From positions 1,354,001 through 1,418,000 of the forward strand of contig CP075370.1 of NCBI GenBank assembly GCA_019454225.1: a DNA stretch of 64,000 bases, in the 5' to 3' direction. This document shows positions 54,544 to 64,000 of the stretch, piece after piece (within the stretch, counting starts at the first letter, position 1; every line of letters begins with the position of its first letter). The position numbers were made by a program, and so were the translations under genes. This stretch comes from Paracoccaceae bacterium. Lineage in GTDB: Bacteria; Pseudomonadota; Alphaproteobacteria; Rhodobacterales; Rhodobacteraceae. The notes under the pieces are model-generated. The model searched no databases, was not told the DNA's origin, and worked only from the letters and a program-made list of their open reading frames with translations.

Positions 54544-55068
54544 CTAGGCCGCCTCCGCCGTGTCTTCGCCGAAACGGGCCGTGGGCAGGCCGGCGGCCCG
54601 CCGGACGATGCGTTCGGCGGAAAAGATCATCATCAGCACGCCGCCCATCACCAGCGGCAGGAAGTCGATGGCGCCGGTGACGCCCAGCGACGGCAGCGTC
54701 ACGCCATAGGCCGAGACCATCAGCTGCCCGCCGTACCAGAACATCCCGAAACCGAAGCCCAGCACCACGATGTCCGATACCGTGTGCAGCACCAGCACCA
54801 CCCGGCGCGGCAGGACGTAAAGCAGCACGTCGAACGACAGGTGATAGCCTTCGCGGATGCCGACGGCGGCCCCCAGGAAGATGAACCATCCCATCAGGAT
54901 GACGGCGGCGGGTTCCGACCATATCAGACTGTCGTTCAGCACATAGCGGAAGAACACCTGCGACGCGATGATCGCCGTCATCGCCACCAGGCCCGCCCCG
55001 GCCGTCCAGAGCGCAAAACGTGCCAGCAGGCCAAGCCCGTGGGCCAGCCGTAACAATCCCGGTTGCAT
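54544..55068 (-). CDS. TRAP transporter small permease (DctQ type)
   Basis: 174 residues, four membrane helices, with FFRYVLNDSLIWSEPAAVIL and WFIFLGAAVGIREGYHLSFD, the DctQ signature. It pairs with the large permease, whose start codon abuts its stop. GGGGGAG precedes the ATG. Confidence 0.93.
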   Translation of the reverse strand: MQPGLLRLAHGLGLLARFALWTAGAGLVAMTAIIASQVFFRYVLNDSLIWSEPAAVILMGWFIFLGAAVGIREGYHLSFDVLLYVLPRRVVLVLHTVSDIVVLGFGFGMFWYGGQLMVSAYGVTLPSLGVTGAIDFLPLVMGGVLMMIFSAERIVRRAAGLPTARFGEDTAEAA

Positions 55069-55124
55069 GGATGCTCCCCCGCGTGGTTGGGCGGCCCCGT
55101 GCCCCGGGGCCGCCCGCTGTCAGT

Positions 55125-56108
55125 TCACTCGGTCGCCTGGATGCGGGTGACCAGATCCTGCAGCTTCGGCGTGTTGGCGTGTTTCTGGTAGACCGGGGCC
55201 ATCGCCTCGATGAACGGCGTCTTGTCGATCTCGGTGATGACCTGCACGCCCGACGCGCGGACCTTTTCCTCGGACACCTTCTCGCGCGCGGCCCAGAGCT
55301 CGCGGTTCACCGGGATCGAGTCCTTTGCGGCCTGCGTGACAAGCGCCTGATCCTCGGGCGACAGCTTGTCATAGCTGACCTTCGACATCACCAGGACTTC
55401 CGGCACGATCAGGTGCTGGTTCAGCGTGTAGTAGCCCGCGACCTCGTAGTGGCCCGAGGATTCGAACGAGGGCCAGTTGTTCTCGGCGCCGTCGATGACG
55501 CCGGTCTGGATCGCGGAATAGACCTCGCCATAGGGCATCGGCGTGGCATTCGCGCCAAGTGCCGTCATCATGTCCACGAACACGTCCGACTGCATCACGC
55601 GGATCTTCATCCCCGCCAGATCCTCGATCGAGGTGATCGGCTTCTGCTTGTTGTAGAAGCTGCGGCTGCCGCCGTCGTAATAGGCAAGCCCGACAAAGCC
55701 GTGGGGTTCGAAGGCGGCCAGGATCTCGTCGCCCACCGGGCCGTCCATCACGCGGTGCATGTGGTCGGTGCCCCGGAAGATGAACGGCAGCGAGACGACC
55801 TTGGTCTCCTCGATGATGTTGTTGAACGGACCCATCGACACGCGGTTGAAGTCGATCACGCCGAACTTCGTCTGCTCGATCGTGTCCTTTTCCTCGCCCA
55901 GCTGCGCCGAGTGGAACACCTCGACACAGATGCGGCCGCCCGAACGCTCCTTCAGCAGCTCGCCCATGTGCTTGACCGCGTCGACGGTCGGATAGCCGTC
56001 GGGGTGCGTGTCCGAGGACTTGAGCGTGATCTCGCATTCCGCAAGCGCCGCGCCGGTCATCGCCGCCGAGGCCAGCAGCGCCGCTGCAAGGGTCTTGAAC
56101 TGTGTCAT
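55125..56108 (-). CDS. TRAP transporter substrate-binding protein (DctP type)
   Basis: 327 residues with a signal peptide ([20 protein letters not shown]). DctP hallmarks: [40 protein letters not shown] with [20 protein letters not shown] following; the Arg in KIRVMQSD (about 152) should bind the substrate carboxylate. It captures the substrate in the periplasm for the two permease subunits downstream. GGGAGGAG precedes the ATG. The substrate is inferred from the operon. Confidence 0.94.
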   Translation of the reverse strand: MTQFKTLAAALLASAAMTGAALAECEITLKSSDTHPDGYPTVDAVKHMGELLKERSGGRICVEVFHSAQLGEEKDTIEQTKFGVIDFNRVSMGPFNNIIEETKVVSLPFIFRGTDHMHRVMDGPVGDEILAAFEPHGFVGLAYYDGGSRSFYNKQKPITSIEDLAGMKIRVMQSDVFVDMMTALGANATPMPYGEVYSAIQTGVIDGAENNWPSFESSGHYEVAGYYTLNQHLIVPEVLVMSKVSYDKLSPEDQALVTQAAKDSIPVNRELWAAREKVSEEKVRASGVQVITEIDKTPFIEAMAPVYQKHANTPKLQDLVTRIQATE

Positions 56109-56132
56109 CTGGGTCTCCTCCCGTTGTGGCTT

Positions 56133-57539
56133 TCAGAGCCGGTAGGCTTGTTTCGCAAGCCGGTATGCGAGGTCTTGCGCGACCTCGAATGCTTCATCCC
56201 GCGCAAGCCGCCCGGTGGCGACCAGCGTCGCCAGGAAGGCGCAGTCGACGCGCCGCGCGACGTCGTGCCGGGCGGGGATCGACAGGTAGGCGCGGGTGTC
56301 ATCGTTGAACCCGACGGTGTTGTAGAACCCGGCGGTTTCGGTGGTCATCTCGCGGAACCGCCGCATGCCTTCGGGGCTGTCGTGGAACCACCAGGCCGGC
56401 CCCAGCCGCAGCGCCGGATAGACCCCCGCCAGCGGCGCCAGTTCCCGCGCATAGGCCGTCTCGTCCAGGGTAAAGACGATGACCGACAGGCGCGGGTCCA
56501 GCCCCACGGCATTGAGCAGGGGGCGCAGCGCGGCGACATAGTCGGTGCGGCCGGGTATGTCGAACCCCTTGTCGCGCCCGAAACTCGCCAGGACCCCCGC
56601 ATGGTGGTTGCGCCGGCTGCCGGGATGGATCTGCAGCACCAGCCCGTCATCCAGGCTCATCCGCGCCATCTCGGTCAGCATCTGGCCGCGGAAGGCGTCG
56701 GCCTCGTCCGCGGTGCAGGTGCCGTGCAGCGCCTTCTGGAACAGGATCGCCGCCTGATCCTGCGGCAGGTCCTCGGTGCGGGCCGTCGCGTGGCCGTGGT
56801 CCGACGAGGTGCAGCCATAGACCCGGAAGAACGCGCGCCGCGCCCTGTGGGCCGCCAGATAGCCCTGCCAGGTGGCCGTGTCCTCGCCCGTCAACTCGCC
56901 CAGACGCATCACGTTGTCGGCGAAACCCGGCATCTCGGGGTCGACCACCGCGTCGGGCCGGTAGGCGGGAACGACGCGCCCGTGCCAGCCCGAATCCCGG
57001 ATCATCGCGTGCCAGCGCAGGTCATCAAGCGCGCCATCCGTGGTCGAGATCACCTCGATCCCGAAGCGGTCATACAGCGCGCGCGGCCGCAGGGCAGGGG
57101 TGGCAAGCGCCTCGGCAATCCGGTCATAGATCGCATCCGCCGTGGCCTCGGACAGCCTGTCCTCGATGCCGAAAACCGTCTGGAACGCATGGTCCAGCCA
57201 CATCCGCGACGGCGTGCCCCGGAACAGGTGGAAATGGCGCGCGAACAGCCGCCAGATCGCGCGCCCGTCGGTTTCCACCGGCGCGCCATCGGCGCGCGGA
57301 ACGCCCAGGTCGCGCAGCGGCACACCCTGCGAGGCCAGCATGCGGAAGATGTAGTGATCGGGCGTCACGAACAGCTGCGCCGGGTCCGGAAAGGCCGCGT
57401 CCTCGGCATACCACCGGGGGTCGGTGTGGCCGTGGGGGCTGACGATGGGCAGGTGCTCGACCGTATCGAACAGGTCCCGGGCCACCCGGCGCGTGGCCGG
57501 GTCCGGCGGGAACAGGCGATCGGGATCGAGCAGGGGCAT
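56133..57539 (-). CDS. uxaC: Glucuronate/galacturonate isomerase
   Basis: 468 residues. The UxaC family: HLPIVSPHGHTDPRWYAEDA with the metal-binding histidines, RMWLDHAFQTVFGI, LQIHPGSRRNHH and TDYVAALRPLLNAVG. It converts glucuronate to fructuronate and galacturonate to tagaturonate, the entry to both branches. First gene of the leftward operon uxaC-TRAP-kdgF-kduI-kduD-uxuB-uxuA-uxaA. Its promoter shares the 103-base gap with the divergent GntR regulator. Confidence 0.95.
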   Translation of the reverse strand: MPLLDPDRLFPPDPATRRVARDLFDTVEHLPIVSPHGHTDPRWYAEDAAFPDPAQLFVTPDHYIFRMLASQGVPLRDLGVPRADGAPVETDGRAIWRLFARHFHLFRGTPSRMWLDHAFQTVFGIEDRLSEATADAIYDRIAEALATPALRPRALYDRFGIEVISTTDGALDDLRWHAMIRDSGWHGRVVPAYRPDAVVDPEMPGFADNVMRLGELTGEDTATWQGYLAAHRARRAFFRVYGCTSSDHGHATARTEDLPQDQAAILFQKALHGTCTADEADAFRGQMLTEMARMSLDDGLVLQIHPGSRRNHHAGVLASFGRDKGFDIPGRTDYVAALRPLLNAVGLDPRLSVIVFTLDETAYARELAPLAGVYPALRLGPAWWFHDSPEGMRRFREMTTETAGFYNTVGFNDDTRAYLSIPARHDVARRVDCAFLATLVATGRLARDEAFEVAQDLAYRLAKQAYRL

Positions 57540-57606
57540 CGGTGGTCAATTCCTCCCGGTCTGGCCGTGGCGCAGAAGGTGCTTTCCATCGGACCGCTAT
57601 GGTAAT

Positions 57607-57642
57607 ATGCTAGTATGCGTGACCTGTCAACGGAGGTGACAG
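57607..57642 (+). promoter_or_regulatory. uxaC/gntR control region with near-palindrome and ribosome-site hairpin
   Basis: ATGCTAGTAT (57607-57616) is an 8-of-10 palindrome in the only AT-rich part of the gap and may hold a -10 box or regulator site. CTGTCA (57624-57629) and TGACAG (57637-57642) form a perfect stem whose 7-base loop contains the GGAGG ribosome site directly before the regulator ATG. Confidence 0.45.
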
Positions 57643-58350
57643 ATGCCGGAACCCGTGGCGCTGCGCATGCTCGAACCGATCCAGCGGCCATCCGTCGCGG
57701 ACACCGTGTTCGACGAATTGCACAAGCAGATCCTCAACCTTGAACTGCCGCCCGGCGCGAGACTGTCCGAGGTCGAGGTGGCGCGCGCGCTCGGCGTGTC
57801 GCGGCAACCGGTGCGCGATGCCTTCTACCGCCTGTCCAAGCTCGGCTTCCTGTCGATTCGCCCGCAGCGCGCCACCACCGTGTCGCAGATCTCCGATGCC
57901 GCCGTGATGCAGGCGCGGTTCATCCGGTCGGCCATCGAGGCGGAAACCGTGCGCGTCGCCTGCCACCGCCTGACCGCCGAGGACATGGACGCGCTCGACC
58001 GGATTCTCGACGATCAGGCCGCGGCGGTCGCGGCACGGCAACCGCTGGTGTTTCACAATCTGGACGACCTGTTCCACCGCGAGATCTGCGCGCGCGGCGG
58101 AAACGCCTTCGCCTGGGACATCATCCGCGAGAACAAGGCGCACATGGATCGGGTCAGGTTCCTGTCCCTCGCCTTCGCCAGCCAGGACGCCTTTGACGAT
58201 CATGTGCGGATCATGGATGCCCTGCGCGTCCGCGACGGTGATGCGGCCGTGGCGGCGATGCGGGCGCACCTGGCCCGCATCAAGGACCAGATCGGGCGCA
58301 TCCGCGCCGAGCACGAGGCCTATTTCGAGGGGGCCGGCGGTGCGGCGTGA
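57643..58350 (+). CDS. GntR family regulator with FCD domain, uronate locus
   Basis: 235 residues. Winged helix (about 12-80: LHKQILNLELPPGARLSEVE, ALGVSRQPVRDAFYRLSKLG) and FCD domain (about 90-225) with HNLDDLFHREICARGG and FDDHVRIMDAL carrying the expected ligand histidines. Position between uxaC and kdgK makes it the likely uronate-responsive repressor of both units. GGAGG lies 7 bases before the ATG, inside a hairpin loop. Its end overlaps kdgK by 11 bases. Confidence 0.92.
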   Translation: MPEPVALRMLEPIQRPSVADTVFDELHKQILNLELPPGARLSEVEVARALGVSRQPVRDAFYRLSKLGFLSIRPQRATTVSQISDAAVMQARFIRSAIEAETVRVACHRLTAEDMDALDRILDDQAAAVAARQPLVFHNLDDLFHREICARGGNAFAWDIIRENKAHMDRVRFLSLAFASQDAFDDHVRIMDALRVRDGDAAVAAMRAHLARIKDQIGRIRAEHEAYFEGAGGAA

Positions 58351-59236
58351 CGTCTTTCTCTCGATCGGCGAATGCATGGTCGAAATGGCGCCGCAGGACG
58401 GCGGCGGCTATGCCATGGGATTTGCCGGCGACACGTTCAACACCGCCTGGTATGCCCGGCGCTGCCTGCCCCCGGGGTGGGCTGTGCGCTATCTGACAGC
58501 CGTGGGTCAGGATGCGGTATCGGACAGGATGCTGGCCTTCATGGCGCGGGAAGGGATCGACACGTCGGCCGTGTCGCGTCTGCCGGACCGGACCGTCGGC
58601 CTCTACCTGATCGAGCTGACCGATGGCGAACGCAGTTTCGCCTACTGGCGCGGGCAATCGGCGGCGCGCTGCCTGGCCCGGGATGCCGCCAGGATCGAGG
58701 CGGCGCTGCAAGGGGTTCGTCTGGCCTATCTGTCGGGGATCACGCTGGCGATCCTGTCGCAACCCGACAGGGCACGCCTGCTGGCCGCGCTGTCCCGGGC
58801 GCGCGGGGCGGGCACGGTGGTCGCGTTCGATCCGAACCTGCGGCCGCGCCTCTGGCCCGGGGCCGCCGACATGCGCGCGGCGATCACGGAAGGTGCGGGG
58901 GTGGCCGATGTCGTGCTTCCGTCGCACGAGGACGAGGCCACCCATTTCGGCGATGCCGACCCCGAGGCGACGGCCGAACGCTACGCTTCGGCGGGTGCCT
59001 CGCTCGTGGTGGTCAAGAACGGCCCCGGCGCGATCGTGGCGCGCCAGGCGGCGCGGCTGACGTGGCACATGCCGGCTGCCGTGCCGCGCGTGGTCGATAC
59101 CACGGCGGCCGGCGACAGTTTCAACGCGGCATTCCTCGGCGCGTGGCTGGCAGGCGCGGGGCTTCAGCCCGCGATGGCGGCCGGGGCAGAGCTTGCCGCG
59201 CGGGTGATCGGGGCGCGGGGTGCGCTTGTGCCCTGA
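58340..59236 (+). CDS. kdgK: 2-keto-3-deoxygluconate kinase (PfkB family)
   Basis: 298 residues from a GTG at 58340 inside the regulator's last codons, preceded by GAGGGGG. The KdgK-type start FLSIGECMVEMAP, GFAGDTFNTAWYARR, and the catalytic region VDTTAAGDSFNAAFLGAWLA fit 2-keto-3-deoxygluconate kinase, as in E. coli KdgK. It phosphorylates the common product of UxuA, UxaA and KduD to KDPG. The aldolase that splits KDPG is not in this window. Confidence 0.92.
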   Translation: MRRDVFLSIGECMVEMAPQDGGGYAMGFAGDTFNTAWYARRCLPPGWAVRYLTAVGQDAVSDRMLAFMAREGIDTSAVSRLPDRTVGLYLIELTDGERSFAYWRGQSAARCLARDAARIEAALQGVRLAYLSGITLAILSQPDRARLLAALSRARGAGTVVAFDPNLRPRLWPGAADMRAAITEGAGVADVVLPSHEDEATHFGDADPEATAERYASAGASLVVVKNGPGAIVARQAARLTWHMPAAVPRVVDTTAAGDSFNAAFLGAWLAGAGLQPAMAAGAELAARVIGARGALVP

Positions 59237-59301
59237 CCGTCAGATTCCTAACAGACGGTGAATTCCAAAAGGCAATCCATTGGAATCATTGGGTCGGAAA
59301 A

Positions 59302-59320
59302 GCGTCCCACGGTGGGACGC
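59302..59320. terminator. Hairpin between kdgK and prpE
   Basis: GCGTCCCA (59302-59309) and TGGGACGC (59313-59320) form a perfect 8-bp stem with a 3-base loop between the convergent kdgK and prpE genes. Confidence 0.6.
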
Positions 59321-59326
59321 CCGCCG

Positions 59327-61216
59327 TCAGCGGGCCAGCCCGATGCCCCGCAGCGCCTCGGCGATCTCATCCAGGATGGCCGGATCGTCGATCGTGGCGG
59401 GGGCCTTGAACGGCTGGCTGTCGGCGATCTTGACCATGGTCGCCCGCAGGATTTTCCCCGAGCGGGTCTTGGGCAGCCGGTCCACCACCACCGCCCGCTT
59501 GAAATCCGCAACCGGCCCGATCCTCTCGCGCATCAGCGTCACGCATTCCTTCACCACGGCGTCATGCGGCCGGTTGGTGCCCCGGTTCAGGCACAGGAAC
59601 CCGAGCGGCGACTGCCCCTTCAGATCGTCCGCAACCCCGATCACCGCGCATTCCGCAACATCGGGATGGCTGGCCAGAACCTCCTCCATCGCGCCCGTCG
59701 ACAACCGGTGCCCCGCGACGTTGATCACGTCATCGGTGCGCGCCATGATGTACAGATAGCCGTCCGCGTCGATATAGCCCGCGTCGCCCGTCTCGTAGTA
59801 GCCGGGGAAGTGCGACAGGTAGGATTTGACGAACCGCTCCTCCGCATTCCACAGCGTCGGCAGCGTGCCGGGGGGCAGCGGCAGCTTCACCGCGATGGCG
59901 CCCAGCGTGTCGGGCGGCAGGGGATGGCCGCCCTCGTCCAGCACCTGCACGTCATATCCCGGCATCGGGACCGAAGGACTGCCCAGCTTGACCGGCAGGG
60001 GCCCCAGACCCATCGGGTTCGCCGCGATCGGCCAGCCCGTCTCGGTCTGCCACCAGTGGTCGATCACCGGCTTGCCCAGATGCCGCTGCGCCCATTCGAT
60101 CGTGTCGGGATCGGCGCGCTCACCCGCGAGGTAGAGCGTGTTCAGACCCGACAGGTCATGTTGCGCGACCAGCCTGCCCTCCGGATCGTCGCGCTTGACC
60201 GCCCGGATCGCGGTGGGCGCGGTGAAGAAGCTTTTCACGCCATGTTCCGCGATCACCCGCCAGAACGTGCCGGCATCCGGGGTTCCGACCGGCTTGCCCT
60301 CGAACACGATGGTCGTGCAGCCCGCCACCAGCGGACCATAGCAGATGTAGCTGTGGCCCACGACCCACCCGACATCCGAGGCGGCCCAGAACACGTCGCC
60401 CGCGCCGACGCCATAGATCGCCCCCATCGACCAGTGCAGCGCCACCAGATGCCCCGCGGTCGGGCGGACCACGCCCTTCGGCGCGCCGGTGGTGCCCGAG
60501 GTATAGAGGATATAGGCGGGATGGTTGCCGGGAACCGGCACGCAATCGGCGGGGTCGGTTCCGAACTGGAACTCGTGCCAGTCCAGATCGCGGCCGGGGA
60601 CCAGATGCGCGACCTCCTGTTCCCTCTGGAAGATCACGCAGAAATCGGGCTTGTGCGCCGCCATGTCGATGGCGCCGTCAAGCAGCGGCTTGTAATGCAC
60701 CACGCGGTTCGGCTCGATCCCGCAGGAGGCCGCGATGATCGCCCGCGGCTTGCAATCGTCGATCCGCACGGCCAGTTCGGCCGCCGCAAAGCCGCCGAAC
60801 ACCACCGAATGGACAGCACCCAGCCGGGCGCAGGCCAGCATCGCCTCCAACGCCTCGGGCACCATCGGCATGTAGATGATGACCCGGTCACCCTTTTCCA
60901 CGCCCCTCGCCCGCAAGGCCCCGGCCAGCGAGGCGACGCGGGACTGCAATTCGGCATAGGTGATGCCGCGCTTGGTGTGGGTGACGGGGCTGTCGTGGAT
61001 GATCGCAAGCTGGCCACCCCGGCCGGCGGCGACATGGCGATCGACCGCGTTCCAGCAGGTGTTCACCAGGCCGTCGTCGAACCATTCATACAGCGGTGCC
61101 CGGGTGTCGTTCAGCGCGCGGGTCGGAAACGCGGACCAGTCGATGGCCTTTGCCGCATCCATCCAGAACCCCTCCGGATCGGCCCGCCAGTCCGCATAGG
61201 TTTCACGGTATCCCAT
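59327..61216 (-). CDS. prpE: Propionyl-CoA synthetase
   Basis: 629 residues, an acyl-AMP-forming synthetase. YILYTSGTTGAPKGVVRP (P loop), WWQTETGWPIAANPMGLGPL and the C-terminal PKTRSGKILRATMV with the acetylatable Lys. The opening YRETYADWRADPEGFWMDAA and the NPMGLGPLPVKLGSP segment mark PrpE rather than Acs. It activates propionate to propionyl-CoA. A GGGGGCA stretch before the ATG serves as ribosome site. Confidence 0.94.
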   Translation of the reverse strand: MGYRETYADWRADPEGFWMDAAKAIDWSAFPTRALNDTRAPLYEWFDDGLVNTCWNAVDRHVAAGRGGQLAIIHDSPVTHTKRGITYAELQSRVASLAGALRARGVEKGDRVIIYMPMVPEALEAMLACARLGAVHSVVFGGFAAAELAVRIDDCKPRAIIAASCGIEPNRVVHYKPLLDGAIDMAAHKPDFCVIFQREQEVAHLVPGRDLDWHEFQFGTDPADCVPVPGNHPAYILYTSGTTGAPKGVVRPTAGHLVALHWSMGAIYGVGAGDVFWAASDVGWVVGHSYICYGPLVAGCTTIVFEGKPVGTPDAGTFWRVIAEHGVKSFFTAPTAIRAVKRDDPEGRLVAQHDLSGLNTLYLAGERADPDTIEWAQRHLGKPVIDHWWQTETGWPIAANPMGLGPLPVKLGSPSVPMPGYDVQVLDEGGHPLPPDTLGAIAVKLPLPPGTLPTLWNAEERFVKSYLSHFPGYYETGDAGYIDADGYLYIMARTDDVINVAGHRLSTGAMEEVLASHPDVAECAVIGVADDLKGQSPLGFLCLNRGTNRPHDAVVKECVTLMRERIGPVADFKRAVVVDRLPKTRSGKILRATMVKIADSQPFKAPATIDDPAILDEIAEALRGIGLAR

Positions 61217-61274
61217 GGTATGCCCCCATTCACGCTGCGCCTTCGTTACGCCGCGGCGGGGGGTGACACAAGAA

Positions 61275-61292
61275 TGTTGCGCGACTGTTGCG
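61275..61292. promoter_or_regulatory. Direct repeat upstream of prpE
   Basis: TGTTGCG, CGAC, TGTTGCG: two exact 7-base units with an 11-base period, 59-76 bases before the prpE start. Spacing of one helical turn suits a regulator site. No regulator is assigned. Confidence 0.35.
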
Positions 61293-61364
61293 GGTCGCGG
61301 GGGCGCGGCCCGGTGTCACGGTTTGCGCTATCGCGCCGGTCCGCGCGCGGCCTCGATGCCGCCG

Positions 61365-63644
<2,280 letters not shown>

Positions 63645-63660
63645 CTGCCCCTCCGACGTG

Positions 63661-63680
63661 ATTGTTTAACGTTAAACGAT
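63661..63680. promoter_or_regulatory. Palindromic operator candidate of maeB
   Basis: GTTTAACGTTAAAC (63664-63677) is a perfect 14-bp palindrome, extending to 20 bases with one mismatched pair. It is AT-rich in GC-rich DNA and sits 20-33 bases before the maeB start, where bound protein would block transcription. The regulator is unknown. Confidence 0.55.
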
Positions 63681-63793
63681 TGGCTGGCAGGCGCAAGCCC
63701 GCTGCCGTTCCCGCCATCCTTTGGCGCGTTTTCCGGATTCTTGCAAATCCCGCGCGCCAGTCGCAGGCTGGGCCGGTCACGACGGGGGACTCC

Positions 63794-64000
63794 ATGCAGA
63801 ACATCCGGGCCGAGGTGCGCCTGCCCACACGCGCGCTGTCCGAGGACATCGCCTTCTTCACCAAGACGCTGGGAATGCGGATGGACCGGATCTTTCCTGC
63901 CGACGACCCGAAGGTGGCGGTGTTCTCGGGCCATGGCCTGCGCGTCAGGCTGGAAACGGGCGATGGCACCCCCGGAACGATCGGCATCCTGGCGGACGAC
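63794..64000 (+). CDS. Glyoxalase/VOC-type protein, N-terminal part
   Basis: Only the first 69 codons are present; the frame is still open at the right edge. MQNIRAEVRLPTRALSEDIA, FFTKTLGMRMDRIFPADDP and VAVFSGHGLRVRLETG fit the first beta-alpha-beta half of a vicinal-oxygen-chelate domain (glyoxalase/dioxygenase fold). The ATG follows GACGGGGGA. The rest of the gene, possibly with a cupin domain, lies outside the window. Divergent from maeB. Confidence 0.65.
   Translation, partial: MQNIRAEVRLPTRALSEDIAFFTKTLGMRMDRIFPADDPKVAVFSGHGLRVRLETGDGTPGTIGILADD

Overview
The window is GC-rich DNA from an alphaproteobacterium, most likely a member of the Rhodobacterales (Rhodobacteraceae/Paracoccaceae type). 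The evidence is the split b/b' F0 ATP synthase operon (atpI-B-E-F2-F), the leuA-mreB-mreC-mreD-mrdA-rodA order, a TRAP-linked uronate locus, many 4-nt start/stop overlaps and the protein sequences. A BciB-type divinyl chlorophyllide 8-vinyl reductase hints at a present or past ability to make bacteriochlorophyll. I saw no rRNA, tRNA, CRISPR array, transposase or prophage gene.

Region 1 (1-13.8 kb) is the most unusual part. It is a cassette of exported proteases and hydrolases: the end of a YfbK-type von Willebrand protein, two exported caspase-fold peptidases, two small exported beta-sandwich paralogues, an HtrA-like protease with two PDZ-like regions, a chymotrypsin-fold zymogen, a patatin-like lipoprotein and an MFS transporter. 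An OmpR-type response regulator and a periplasm-sensing histidine kinase sit in the middle. Three copies of a 17-bp inverted repeat, consensus RTGACAAANNCNGTCAY, lie in front of four of its transcription units. I read this as a two-component-controlled envelope proteolysis system. The family assignments are firm; the cascade idea is inference.

Region 2 (13.8-27.9 kb) is mixed housekeeping: a glutamine-synthetase-like ligase, an AtuA/DUF4387 pair, a PfkB sugar/nucleoside kinase with endonuclease III, an AraC-methyltransferase repair protein, an OmpA-type lipoprotein, a FadR-type regulator, the F0 operon, an ArsR-type regulator, a peptidoglycan-binding protein, BciB, a cold shock protein and an MFS transporter. 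Region 3 (28.1-36.8 kb) has leuA behind a leucine-rich attenuator leader peptide, then the cell-elongation genes mreBCD-mrdA-rodA and a GhrA-like reductase.

Region 4 (36.8-47.0 kb) holds an exported protein of unknown function and an EamA transporter. They are followed by a probable amine or amino-alcohol module (glutamine-synthetase-like ligase, aldehyde dehydrogenase, iron alcohol dehydrogenase, DadA-like oxidase), an arylformamidase-like hydrolase, gabD and a YjhX-family protein. Region 5 (47.3-59.2 kb) is a nearly complete hexuronate and unsaturated-uronate pathway: uxaC, TRAP transporter, kdgF, kduI, kduD, uxuB, uxuA and uxaA in one operon, with a divergent GntR regulator and kdgK. The KDPG aldolase is not in the window. 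Region 6 (59.3-64 kb) carries prpE, maeB behind a strong palindrome, and the start of a glyoxalase-like gene cut by the window edge.

No stretch without a gene exceeds about 300 bases. The longer gaps hold the terminators, operators and repeats listed here.
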